This document shows, piece by piece, positions 34,601-41,784 of a stretch of 64,000 nucleotides of DNA. Position numbers and translations under genes: made by a program. The stretch is from PGZG01 sp046292765 (lineage in GTDB: Bacteria; Pseudomonadota; Gammaproteobacteria; Pseudomonadales; Alcanivoracaceae). A model generated the notes under the pieces. It did no database searches. It was not told the origin of the DNA and saw nothing but the letters and a program-made list of their open reading frames with translations. How positions within the stretch are numbered: the first letter of the stretch is position 1; each line of letters starts with the position of its first letter. The DNA lies in assembly GCA_046292765.1 (NCBI GenBank), contig JBKBQA010000003.1, positions 124,001 through 188,000 on the forward strand, given 5' to 3'.

Positions 34601-34757
34601 AGGCGAAGCGAAAATTCAGGTAGCGAAACTGGCGCGGAATTTGATCGAACTGGCCCAAACCTGGGCGCAGGAGAAGCGTATCGAGAAGCTGCGGAACTTC
34701 CTATCTGTTGCTGAGTTTTTGGCTCGTGAAACACGCACAGGGGGTAAAGAATCATGA
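31698..34757 (+). CDS. cas10: Type III-B Cas10/Cmr2 cyclic-oligoadenylate synthase
   Basis: This is the large subunit of the Cmr complex (1019 aa). The N-terminus has the HD-region motif ARLHDPAEKAL; the second half contains two palm domains, the first with DGDRMGAILSGDD and the second with the intact cyclase motif GGDDVLAMLP near residue 785. On binding target RNA, such enzymes convert ATP into cyclic oligoadenylates that activate CARF proteins; CARF proteins are encoded both upstream and downstream here. Whether the HD part cuts DNA cannot be judged. The start has GGATAGACG upstream; the 3' end overlaps cmr3 by 4 nt. Confidence 0.96.
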   Translation: MSNNDELWQTKIAARLHDPAEKALVLLRDPAGHENGTSRALTRLLGFHEIGLNRVDSDNDEALTRTLFKKGVPADMYRHVQRADWWAAAADRPQFPMDEIPGTTRNSEQKPLAVSGWAQVSWAKEPVLIHPLTGEQFDLGKSGGLTDTAIESVKQRSFDHFSELMVKLDAGKDEQDWRKLLLAFWRFGPELGVTNADTEDNDKLGNLWEILPADTRIPDRSIWDHLDLTSAFAGAFAADAKGEVALLSLSIGPVQPFIAAARTTSDLWAGSHLLSRLSWEAMRSVCEQLGPDAILFPRLRGIPQVDLWLRDQMGLPGNLFQSCDWSKSGTDSNPLFSAALPNRFVTVVPASKAREIAETVEKNVREWLKDLGEQVIDLLLAEAGYSGEQENITIPRDQMREQLQGFPEVHWAAVPFSLIRCSDEQKQRDLDTSQLSAAMRPFFTGEGEPGFLNTPAWQVLQKELELLDEQGKKSVFFVPNPGVLYPAVFDLAERVMAAAKASRTFAQTKQEGWRCSLTGENEWLTTNREQLHWNQSYRQKQGTLWTAVAGKKPSWAKKGEHLSALPAIKRLWPTLFKEEVGKALADKDDGSIKQINRFVVSTHTMALAHQLANNLDISISDGLRDKLSGGECRVALPRKLAKAIYKAGKDADLIARIPGWLEAARDADDDGKALDEARRDIKKLLGCKAETYYSLIMMDGDRMGAILSGDDSTGTTIRYQQSFHPKVQKGFAERAARQPQIKAYGEQKRAMTPGRHLAISGALNDFSQTVVRHVVEEENLGRLIYAGGDDVLAMLPVADLLSTMQRLRHVYSGTVPEDADVDWGELRGRKTLVSKGGFAWLNGRLMRMMGSNATASCGAIIAHHQAPLSAVLRELRAAESRAKNEGDRDAFSLTVIKRSGGTLTLTENWGDSIALLQAVRDFLAAEGVSRRAVYHTLEWLNENELPANAFESGMAHSLLEYQLNRQAKGEAKIQVAKLARNLIELAQTWAQEKRIEKLRNFLSVAEFLARETRTGGKES

Positions 34758-35890
34758 GCGTCGAATCCCGCTTCATTGAACCGCTGGATGTTTTGTTTTT
34801 ACGCGGCAATAAACTTTTCGGAGACCCCGGCAGTTACGGTGAATGCCTGATTCCGCCTTGGCCGTCGGTGGCCGCTGGTGCCATCCGTTCGCGCATGCTT
34901 GTGGATGATGGGGTTGATCTGGCGGCTTTCGGCAAAAACCAAATCAATCATCCGGCGTTGGGCACGCCAGAAGATCCTGGTAGTTTTGTTCTGGCCGGGT
35001 TCTATCCAGCGCAGCAAAAAAATGGCAAAACAGAAATCCTTCTGCCGCCACCGGCGGATATGCTGGTTACTAAAAACCAGTCTGGCATGTTGGAGGTGAG
35101 CTGCTTGTCACCGCAGCCCATCCATCCGATGCTGCAATCATCTTTTCCATTGGACCGCCCGCCGGTATTACCGCAAGGCACGCAGCGCCTCAAGCCGGAA
35201 ACAGGCTACTGGCTGGCCCAGCAAGGTTGGGCGGCCTATTTGCAAGGGCGAGCGCCAAGTACCGAACAATTAGTGCATTCGTCGGCACTCTGGAGTTTTG
35301 ACGCGCGTGTCGGTATCGGCATGAGTGCTGCGACCCGCAGTGCGGAGGAGGGAAAACTATTCTCTGTCCAGGCGGTTTCGATGAAAACAGGTGTTGGTTT
35401 CGTGGCGGTCATCAGTGGTGCGCAACCGCCCATTGATGGCTTGCTGCGCCTGGGAGGCGATGGCCGCGCTGCCACTATCGAGCAGGCTGACATCGAGCTG
35501 CCCCTGCCGGACTATGAAGCTATCGCCAGCAGCAAACGCTGCCGCATCGTTCTCACAAGTCCCGGTCTGTTTCCCGATGGCTGGAAGCTGCCGGGCACAG
35601 AGGATGGCAACCGGGTCACACTGCCCGAAGGTATCACCGCGCAACTGGTCAGTGCTGCCGTACCGCGCGCCGAAACCCTATCCGGTTGGGACCTTGCCAA
35701 ATGGCAGCCGAAGCCGGCGCGACGGGTTGTGCCAACGGGCAGTGTCTACTGGCTGGATGAGTTGGAAGCTTCCCCGGAAGCCCTTGGCAGGCTTGTGGAG
35801 CGGGGCCTGTGGGGCGAGCCGTGTGAGGATGCAGCACGCAGAGCCGAAGGTTTCAATCGGATCAGCCTCGCCATCTGGGCTGATGAGTAA
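34754..35890 (+). CDS. cmr3: Type III-B CRISPR protein Cmr3 (RAMP)
   Basis: Cmr3 holds the 5' tag of the crRNA together with Cas10. The 378-residue protein begins with the family motif RFIEPLDVLFLRGNKLFG, contains PPWPSVAAGAIRS, SSALWSFDARVGIGMSA (the RAMP glycine-rich region) and ends with a conserved hydrophobic segment. Translation is coupled to cas10 by an ATGA overlap. Confidence 0.93.
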   Translation: MSVESRFIEPLDVLFLRGNKLFGDPGSYGECLIPPWPSVAAGAIRSRMLVDDGVDLAAFGKNQINHPALGTPEDPGSFVLAGFYPAQQKNGKTEILLPPPADMLVTKNQSGMLEVSCLSPQPIHPMLQSSFPLDRPPVLPQGTQRLKPETGYWLAQQGWAAYLQGRAPSTEQLVHSSALWSFDARVGIGMSAATRSAEEGKLFSVQAVSMKTGVGFVAVISGAQPPIDGLLRLGGDGRAATIEQADIELPLPDYEAIASSKRCRIVLTSPGLFPDGWKLPGTEDGNRVTLPEGITAQLVSAAVPRAETLSGWDLAKWQPKPARRVVPTGSVYWLDELEASPEALGRLVERGLWGEPCEDAARRAEGFNRISLAIWADE

Positions 35891-35911
35891 AGAGATTAAG
35901 GAGAAAACACC

Positions 35912-36808
35912 ATGTTTCAGAAACAAGCTACCGTTTTTTTGTATGCCATCAGCCCCGTTCACATGGGTGCCGGACAGGCCATCGATGTGATCGACAATCC
36001 CATCCAGCGCGAAAAACACACCGGACACCCGAGCTTTGCCGGTTCCGGAATCAAGGGTGCAGTTCGCCACAGTTTTGAAGCGCTGGGCGGACAAAATGGC
36101 GACATCGACCACCTGCTTGGCCCTGAATCAGGCAGCGGCGACTTGCACGCCGGTGCGATTAGCTTTGGTGACGCGCAACTGGTAGCGCTGCCCGTTCGCA
36201 GCCTGAAGGGTGGTTATGTGTATGCCACCTGTCCGCAGGCACTGGCGCGGGCGCAGCGCTTGTTGAAGCTGACGGGAGCGGCGGTGAACTGGGTCATACC
36301 GGCTGTGCAGGAAGGCGAAGCACTGGTTATCAATGATGGCCTGCTCTCTGGTGACAAGCTGCATCTGGAAGCATTTGAATATGCAAAAGTGTATGGCGGG
36401 AAATTGGCAGACATTGCTGCCGACCTTGCCATCAAAGCACTGCCAGACGCGGATGAATATGGGTTCTTTCGGGAAAAGCTGGGAACCGATCTTGTTGTAC
36501 TGCACGACACCGACTTCGCCTATTTTTCCCGGCACGCCATGCTGGTGGAGCCTCATGTGCGCATCGACCCGACAACCGGTACTGCTGATGGCGGCGGCTT
36601 GTTCTATACCGAAAACCTGCCGCCGGAATCCATCATGATTGCACCGCTGATGGCAAGCAAAACGCGTACGGGAAAGCAAGATAGCCATCTGGAAGCAGAA
36701 GCCGTGCTGGCTCAGATCAAAGCCTTGATCCATTCCCGCCTACTGCAAATCGGTGGTGATGCCACTACCGGGCGCGGTTTGGTGGTGGCTCATGTAGTGG
36801 GAGGTTAA
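35912..36808 (+). CDS. cmr4: Type III-B CRISPR protein Cmr4 (backbone RNase subunit)
   Basis: Cmr4 forms the repeated backbone and cuts target RNA every 6 nt. The 298-residue protein has the conserved start AISPVHMGAGQAIDVIDNPI, whose aspartates are in the region of the catalytic Asp of studied Cmr4 proteins, then SFAGSGIKGAVRHSFE, and the C-terminal glycine-rich loop IGGDATTGRGLV. It lies 21 nt after cmr3 with AAGGAG upstream. Confidence 0.94.
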   Translation: MFQKQATVFLYAISPVHMGAGQAIDVIDNPIQREKHTGHPSFAGSGIKGAVRHSFEALGGQNGDIDHLLGPESGSGDLHAGAISFGDAQLVALPVRSLKGGYVYATCPQALARAQRLLKLTGAAVNWVIPAVQEGEALVINDGLLSGDKLHLEAFEYAKVYGGKLADIAADLAIKALPDADEYGFFREKLGTDLVVLHDTDFAYFSRHAMLVEPHVRIDPTTGTADGGGLFYTENLPPESIMIAPLMASKTRTGKQDSHLEAEAVLAQIKALIHSRLLQIGGDATTGRGLVVAHVVGG

Positions 36809-36811
36809 GCC

Positions 36812-37171
36812 ATGCAGACCCTCGAACAGCAACGCGCCCAGAATGCCTGGGAAGTTTCCGCAAAATATGAGAAGGATCACGTCAATGTAGCCAAGGGGTT
36901 GCCTGCGTTGATTATGAACAGCGGCTTGATGCAAGTATTAGCGTTTGCACAGCAAAAGGGTGGAAAGCACGAAGCTGTTGCTACAGACCTTCGTGTTTGG
37001 CTGTTTAGGCGCTACGGCGAAAAAGCCGGCATGACCGACCATGGTTTTGACGAATTTATGCAAAGGATGATGACAGTTGAGCCACCAACGTACCAAGCCA
37101 TCAACGCAGAAGCCTTTGCCTGGTTGAAATGGCTGCGCCAGATAGCTGCTGCTCGCAAGGGAGGAGAGTGA
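36812..37171 (+). CDS. cmr5: Type III-B CRISPR protein Cmr5 (small subunit)
   Basis: Cmr5 is the small alpha-helical subunit lining the target-RNA channel. The 119-residue product begins TLEQQRAQNAWEVS, has the family core GLPALIMNSGLMQVLAFAQQ and ends with a basic helix. It sits 3 nt after cmr4 and 1 nt before cmr6. Confidence 0.92.
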   Translation: MQTLEQQRAQNAWEVSAKYEKDHVNVAKGLPALIMNSGLMQVLAFAQQKGGKHEAVATDLRVWLFRRYGEKAGMTDHGFDEFMQRMMTVEPPTYQAINAEAFAWLKWLRQIAAARKGGE

Positions 37172-37172
37172 C

Positions 37173-38339
37173 ATGCCTATTGCTGCCGTACCTGGATATC
37201 TGGGTAACGATTTTCGCAGTGCTTCGCCGGGGTTGCGCTTTGGCCTGTATTTTCAGGGCTGGAATAATAACTGGAGAAAACATGTTCCAGACGCAAGGAA
37301 TAATGAATCATCAGCGGTGAAATCAGCCTGTGCTATGACGGATAGTGATATTGCTGCCATGCAGAGCCTGCTAAAACGTCAGCAGGCGGCTTTTAATTCA
37401 ACTTCCAACAATGTAAGCACACTGCAACTGGATGCCATTTCCACTTCTCCCCTCGCTACCGGTCTTGGCAACGAGCATCCAACGGAAAATGGCTTTACCT
37501 TTCTCAATCCCTACGGCTTACCCTACCTGCCGGGTAGTGGAGTGAAAGGCGTGCTGCGTCAGGCGGCGCATGAACTGGCCTCCGGAGAATGGGGTGAGAG
37601 CGATTGGACGGACGCATGCATTCTCGCATTGTTTGGCCCGGAGCCGGGTGCCGAGACGCTTATACGTGGTGCACTGACTTTCTGGGATGTTCTTCCTCAG
37701 GTCAAGGGTAACAGTCTGACCGTGGAGATCATGACGCCGCACCAGAAACACTACTATCAAGAGGGGAAGAGCCCGCACGATTCTGGACAGCCGGTGCCGA
37801 TTACCTTCCTGAGCGTGCCGCCCGGTTCCGGTTTTACTTTCCATGTGCAGTGCCATCGGGCCCTGCTGGAAAGTTCGGCGCAGGAACTTATGCATAATGA
37901 TAAATGGAAGCACTTGCTGCAAAGCGCCTTTGAACATGCGTTCAACTGGCTCGGTTTCGGTGCGAAATCAGCCATTGGTTATGGGGCCATGCAAGAGGAC
38001 GAATCGAAGAAACGCGAACGTGAAAAACAGCAAGCAGAACAGCGAGAGCAGGAGCGCCGATTGACCCTAAGCCCGGCAGATCTGGCCTACGAAGAGAGTC
38101 GACCTGTGATTGAAAAATTTCGGAGATCGTTCGAGGCAGCAAACAAAGCGGCCTACCAGCCCGGCCAGGAATTTGACAGTAAACGCAATGAGTTTATTCA
38201 GGCGGCTACAGCATGGTCTGATCAGCGTAGTCGTAGCGAGGCCTCATGCCTTCTGGAAGAGACTCTGAAATGGGGTATTTCAAAAAAGGGAAAAGATCGC
38301 TTGAGGGCGGTGCTTCTTGAGCTGAAGCCAAAATCGTGA
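37173..38339 (+). CDS. cmr6: Type III-B CRISPR protein Cmr6 with C-terminal extension
   Basis: Cmr6 caps the backbone of the Cmr complex. The RAMP core runs to about residue 275: NPYGLPYLPGSGVKGVLRQA, FLSVPPGSGFTFHVQC and the glycine-rich end GFGAKSAIGYGA. Behind it comes an unusual tail of about 110 residues, first a highly charged coiled-coil (KKREREKQQAEQREQERR) and then a helical domain. The tail is longer than in typical Cmr6 proteins and could recruit a partner (inference). The gene ends the first transcription unit; a 162-nt gap follows. Confidence 0.92.
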   Translation: MPIAAVPGYLGNDFRSASPGLRFGLYFQGWNNNWRKHVPDARNNESSAVKSACAMTDSDIAAMQSLLKRQQAAFNSTSNNVSTLQLDAISTSPLATGLGNEHPTENGFTFLNPYGLPYLPGSGVKGVLRQAAHELASGEWGESDWTDACILALFGPEPGAETLIRGALTFWDVLPQVKGNSLTVEIMTPHQKHYYQEGKSPHDSGQPVPITFLSVPPGSGFTFHVQCHRALLESSAQELMHNDKWKHLLQSAFEHAFNWLGFGAKSAIGYGAMQEDESKKREREKQQAEQREQERRLTLSPADLAYEESRPVIEKFRRSFEAANKAAYQPGQEFDSKRNEFIQAATAWSDQRSRSEASCLLEETLKWGISKKGKDRLRAVLLELKPKS

Positions 38340-38423
38340 AATATGAACTTAGCTGCAATGTCGATGCTTTCTGTGGATGACTGTAACGTAATACCTAAAA
38401 CGCTTCGCAGCCTTGATTATTTT

Positions 38424-38440
38424 CACAAGCTTCCGAAAAA
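38424..38440 (+). promoter_or_regulatory. CAAGCTT element 2, upstream of the first membrane protein
   Basis: CACAAGCTTCCGAAAAA, with the AAGCTT core at 38427-38432, 75 nt before the ATG at 38502. It is the most divergent of the four sites (CCG in place of GCC). Confidence 0.6.
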
Positions 38441-38501
38441 CCGACATTACCAATCCCAGTGCGAGAATGTGTCCATCGCAGCCTGAACGGGAGAAATCAT
38501 C

Positions 38502-38765
38502 ATGACCATTCACAAAGCCATTGCAGCAGGTATTGCAGGTGACCAGCTTTCCCGTTCCATCGCTCGCACTGACGAAGTCAGTGCTGGCCGTAGCGCCATC
38601 GCCGTTGGCAGTGGCGCGCTGCTGGGAGGCGCTGCCACCGGCGCCCTGGCGGTTGGTGCTGGTGCCGTCGGTGCTAGCGCGTTGGCTGCGGTGGCAGCAC
38701 CCGTCATCTTGCCGATGGCAGTGGTATCGGGCGGTATTGCCTTGCTTTGTAGCTTGTGGGAATAG
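38502..38765 (+). CDS. Small glycine/alanine-rich membrane protein in the type III-B locus
   Basis: No family is recognised. The 87-residue protein has a short hydrophilic N-terminal helix (IHKAIAAGIAGDQLSRSIAR) and then 50 almost purely hydrophobic residues rich in Gly and Ala (SGALLGGAATGALAVGAGAV, ASALAAVAAPVILPMAVVSG), likely a tight helical hairpin of two membrane segments of glycine-zipper type. It has a GGGAG ribosome site (ACGGGAGAAATCATC before the ATG). It lies between cmr6 and the next membrane protein with its own CAAGCTT site, so it is probably expressed with the CRISPR genes. Membrane-damaging effector, or regulator of one, is a guess. Confidence 0.75.
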   Translation: MTIHKAIAAGIAGDQLSRSIARTDEVSAGRSAIAVGSGALLGGAATGALAVGAGAVGASALAAVAAPVILPMAVVSGGIALLCSLWE

Positions 38766-38782
38766 CAGATGTTCTGCGGCCA

Positions 38783-38818
38783 CCGGGTAGATCTGGCAAG
38801 CTTGCCAGATCTACCCGG
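38783..38818. promoter_or_regulatory. CAAGCTT element 3 inside a perfect 36-bp palindrome
   Basis: CCGGGTAGATCTGGCAAG (38783-38800) is followed without loop by its exact reverse complement (38801-38818), centred on AAGCTT at 38798-38803. The AAGCTT core starts 75 nt before the ATG of the second membrane protein. It could serve as terminator of the first gene and operator of the second. Confidence 0.72.
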
Positions 38819-38872
38819 CTGGTGGCTTGCACTTAATATGAACATCGTCAAATCGCCTTTCGGGAGAAAACC

Positions 38873-39244
38873 ATGAGCATGACCGCCGAACAGAAAAATA
38901 AATGCCACGCCATCATCCATGCTTCGGCCTTGGTGGCTGGCGCGGGGAATCTCTCGCCGGTTCCTGGAACCGGGGTGGCAGCCGATACCTTCGCGCTCAC
39001 CGGCATGGCGGTGAGTCTCGCTACCGTTTTTGGTTCCGATATCTCCAAAGAGGCGGCGCGTGGTATGGCGTTCTCTGCCATCAAGAACACCATGCTCAAA
39101 CAACCAATCAAGGTGCTTGGCAAGGAATTGTCCCGACTGGTGCCATGGCTGGGGCAAGTGGTTGCGCCAACGGTCGCCATCGGGCTAGTGGAAGCCGCTG
39201 GCTGGACGATGGCAGAGGAGATGGCTTGTCGCAGACGGGCCTGA
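38873..39244 (+). CDS. DUF697-like membrane protein in the type III-B locus
   Basis: The 123-residue protein resembles the membrane module of DUF697/YcjF-like proteins: SPVPGTGVAADTFALTGMAV then SLATVFGSDISKEAARGMAF, and SRLVPWLGQVVAPTVAIGLV then EAAGWTMAEEM. Two to three hydrophobic helices are separated by a basic amphipathic region. In other proteins this module sits in membranes beside GTPase domains; here it stands alone. It has a GGGAGAAAACC ribosome site, its own upstream CAAGCTT palindrome, and is followed 30 nt later by csx16. The link to CRISPR immunity is inferred from position and shared regulation. Confidence 0.72.
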   Translation: MSMTAEQKNKCHAIIHASALVAGAGNLSPVPGTGVAADTFALTGMAVSLATVFGSDISKEAARGMAFSAIKNTMLKQPIKVLGKELSRLVPWLGQVVAPTVAIGLVEAAGWTMAEEMACRRRA

Positions 39245-39274
39245 AACAAGCGAAACGATAAAGGGAGATTGCGC

Positions 39275-39577
39275 GTGGCAACGTTCTTTATTTCTCGACA
39301 TCCTGGCGCGCAACAGTGGGCGCGGTGTCAGCAATTGCCCGTGAATCACTGGGTCGTACACCTGGATATTACACAAATCCAGCCAGGTGATACGGTCATC
39401 GGCACTCTGCCGGTTAATCTGGCGGCTGCAGTGTGTATGCGCGGAGCTCGCTATCTTCACCTGTCGCTAACATTGCCTGCTGAAGCACGCGGGCGAGAGC
39501 TCAGTGCCGATGAGCTTACCCAATACGGTGCCCGGTTGAGGGGTTTTAATATCCAGCCCGGGGAGCCTCCCTTGTGA
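39275..39577 (+). CDS. csx16: CRISPR-associated protein Csx16 (ring-nuclease type)
   Basis: The 100-residue product is a typical Csx16 (VVA1548 family): TFFISRHPGAQQWARCQ, VVHLDITQIQPGDTVIGTLP, VNLAAAVCMRGARYLHLSL and PAEARGRELSADELTQYGAR. Csx16 proteins have been reported to degrade cyclic oligoadenylate and so turn the type III response off. I use GTG 39275, which has AAGGGAGA 6 nt upstream, over TTG 39269. Its stop overlaps the GTG start of cas6. Confidence 0.92.
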   Translation: MATFFISRHPGAQQWARCQQLPVNHWVVHLDITQIQPGDTVIGTLPVNLAAAVCMRGARYLHLSLTLPAEARGRELSADELTQYGARLRGFNIQPGEPPL

Positions 39578-40506
39578 CAGTAGCGCTCACCCTGCCGGTT
39601 GCCCGTTTCCACTTCACAGCACAGGTCGATGCGTCCTTGCAGTTGCCACCCTATGCGGGCTCCATGTTGCGCGGTGCTTTTGGTCATGCTTTGCGTAAAC
39701 TCACGTTGCTGCCGCACAAAAATAACGAACCCTGCGCCCTCAAGGATACCTGCCCTTACTGTCAGATATTCGCCACGCCGCCCCTGCCGAATCATCGCTT
39801 GCAGAAATTCAGCCAGATGCCGGCCGCCTATGTGATCGAACCGCCAACCGGTGGCCAGCAAGCGCTGGCGGCGGGAGATCTATTCCCATTTGATCTGGTA
39901 CTGATTGGCCGGGCGATTCACCAGCTACCCCTGGTGGTTTTCGCCTTCAAGCAGGCGCTCGAAAATGGCTTGGGTAAAAGCAAGACGAGCTGCACTCTGG
40001 TGCAAGTGCAGCAAGCGGAAGCCGGCACCATTCTGTGGCAGAAAGGGCAGGCTCAAATGGCAGCTTCTGCACCCTTGCCACATGTGCCCGAGACGCCCCA
40101 CGGCTCAGCAACCCTTAGTTTTGTAACGCCATTGCGCCTGCAACAACAAGGTAAGCTGGTGGGGATGCGCGAACTGGACGCGCGTACGCTGTTGATTGCA
40201 CTTGCACGCCGCTGGCAATTGCTGGCAGATGTTCATCTTGGTGGCGACGCACCGCAACTGGATTTTACCCAACTGGGCGACGCTGCTCGCAGCATCAATC
40301 TTCATGCGCAATCCATGACATGGTTTGACTGGCAGCGTTACTCCAATCGCCAGCAACAAGCCATGACCCTGGGCGGCCTTATTGGCAATCTGACACTGCA
40401 TGGGGACCTTTCCCTGTTCAACTCATTACTGCATATTGGGCAGTGGCTACATATAGGAAAGGAAACTGTATTTGGTCTCGGCAAGTACGATCTGAAATGG
40501 CAGTAA
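39574..40506 (+). CDS. cas6: CRISPR pre-crRNA processing endoribonuclease Cas6
   Basis: Cas6 cuts the array transcript within each repeat to release crRNAs for the Cmr complex. This 310-residue RAMP protein belongs to the longer PF10040-type Cas6 group: FTAQVDASLQLPPYAGSMLR near the start with GAFGHALR, a cysteine pair region CALKDTCPYCQIF, and the C-terminal G-rich motif GKETVFGLGKYDLKW. Start GTG lies in the csx16 stop (GTGA). It is 16 nt before the Can2-type gene. Confidence 0.9.
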   Translation: MTVALTLPVARFHFTAQVDASLQLPPYAGSMLRGAFGHALRKLTLLPHKNNEPCALKDTCPYCQIFATPPLPNHRLQKFSQMPAAYVIEPPTGGQQALAAGDLFPFDLVLIGRAIHQLPLVVFAFKQALENGLGKSKTSCTLVQVQQAEAGTILWQKGQAQMAASAPLPHVPETPHGSATLSFVTPLRLQQQGKLVGMRELDARTLLIALARRWQLLADVHLGGDAPQLDFTQLGDAARSINLHAQSMTWFDWQRYSNRQQQAMTLGGLIGNLTLHGDLSLFNSLLHIGQWLHIGKETVFGLGKYDLKWQ

Positions 40507-40522
40507 CTCCAAGGAAGTCTGC

Positions 40523-41704
40523 ATGAACATTCATCTCTGTGTTATTACGGGCCAGGCGCTGGCAAACCTGATACCTCTGCTTCAGGAAAAGCCGGAGCAT
40601 GTTGTGCTGATGTATAGCGACGACATGGCAGATGCTGCACGGCAGTTTGAAAGCACGCTGGGAAAAGCGGGGTTTCGCCCGGAGCAAATATTCCGCTACC
40701 CTTATTTACCCTTGCACCCCTATGAAGCGATCAGTCTATATGCAATGGAAGTGCGTGAAGATCTACGTCAGAAGCACCCCGAAGCATGCCTGACATGGAA
40801 CGCCACCGGCGGCACCAAGCTGATGGCGCTGGCTATCCGCGATGCACTGGATGACAGTGATAGAATTATTTACCTTGACACGCGCGAGGGTTTGCTGGAA
40901 GAACTTCGACCTGATCCCGGTGCGCCACCGCTAAACTCTGTACTAACGCCCGAAATTTACCTTCATGCGCTGGGGAAAATCCGCCGTCATGCAAAGTCAG
41001 ACTCCGATTTTTGGCGAGAAAATGCAAAACACCGAAGAGCTTCAGCCCTGCATTTTAGCAGAAACATCCAAAATCTCGAATCATTAGTTCAACTCCTTAA
41101 TCGTAGCCTGCAAGCCAATGTTGGGAAGCAATGTTTCCCAGTCAGTAAAGTCAGCCGCGATTGGCGGAAAATGCTGGAGCTTCTGCAAAGTGCAGGGTTA
41201 GTCGAATGGGATGGCAGTCATGACACGGAGATTAGCGTTCCCAGTGCCGATGCGGCCAGTTGGCTCACCGGAGGATGGTTGGAAGAATATGTCTGGCATG
41301 TTGCTCATGAGCTGGGTTTCGATCATGTAGAGTCCAGTGTAAAATTCGGCGATCTGCGCCTCCGCAAGGATGGCGAAGACAACGAGATAGACGTACTCAT
41401 ATTGCATAAAAATCGCCTGCTGATTGTGGAGTGCAAAAGCGGTTACATGGGTAGCAACAGTCAGAAAGATAGCGGCATCATTTATAGACTCGATAGCGTG
41501 GCCGATCAGGCTGGGGGCCAACAAGTCACCAAGCTGCTTGTCAGTGCGCAGCCTTTGGAACATGAAACCCGCCAAGGGCGTAAAGTGAATACCCGGGCCA
41601 GAGCCGAAGCCGTACATATTCACACGCTTGCCAGCGAACAACTGCTTCAGCTTGAAACACAATTAAAGCACTGGGGCGAGCAGGGCAGATTGCCCGTCGT
41701 ATAA
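40523..41704 (+). CDS. Can2/Card1-type CARF nuclease (DUF1887)
   Basis: The 393-residue protein has an N-terminal CARF domain with the ligand loop TWNATGGTKLMALAIRDA (about residue 92) and a C-terminal PD-(D/E)xK nuclease core: EYVWHVAHE, DNEIDVLILHKNRLLIVECK with the catalytic E, D and ExK. This is the architecture of Can2/Card1, which cA4 turns into a metal-dependent nuclease cutting DNA and/or RNA. All catalytic positions appear intact. It is the clearest effector arm of this type III-B system and the last gene of the csx16-cas6 unit. Confidence 0.92.
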   Translation: MNIHLCVITGQALANLIPLLQEKPEHVVLMYSDDMADAARQFESTLGKAGFRPEQIFRYPYLPLHPYEAISLYAMEVREDLRQKHPEACLTWNATGGTKLMALAIRDALDDSDRIIYLDTREGLLEELRPDPGAPPLNSVLTPEIYLHALGKIRRHAKSDSDFWRENAKHRRASALHFSRNIQNLESLVQLLNRSLQANVGKQCFPVSKVSRDWRKMLELLQSAGLVEWDGSHDTEISVPSADAASWLTGGWLEEYVWHVAHELGFDHVESSVKFGDLRLRKDGEDNEIDVLILHKNRLLIVECKSGYMGSNSQKDSGIIYRLDSVADQAGGQQVTKLLVSAQPLEHETRQGRKVNTRARAEAVHIHTLASEQLLQLETQLKHWGEQGRLPVV

Positions 41705-41708
41705 AGAT

Positions 41709-41724
41709 CGCAAGCTTGCCAAAC
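41709..41724 (+). promoter_or_regulatory. CAAGCTT element 4, upstream of the methyltransferase gene
   Basis: CGCAAGCTTGCCAAAC is identical over CGCAAGCTTGCCAAA to the element at 29464. Its AAGCTT core (41712-41717) lies 73 nt before the ATG at 41785. Confidence 0.72.
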
Positions 41725-41748
41725 CTGTCGCCGTTCATCGTTTGACCT

Positions 41749-41783
41749 ATCGTTTGCTCTCCACGCCCGGACGAGCAAACGAT
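41749..41783 (+). promoter_or_regulatory. Hairpin immediately before the methyltransferase start codon
   Basis: ATCGTTTGCTC (41749-41759) and GAGCAAACGAT (41773-41783) form a perfect 11-bp stem ending 1 nt before the ATG. It would cover the ribosome-binding region in the mRNA, or it may be a DNA operator. Confidence 0.6.
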
Positions 41784-41784
41784 C

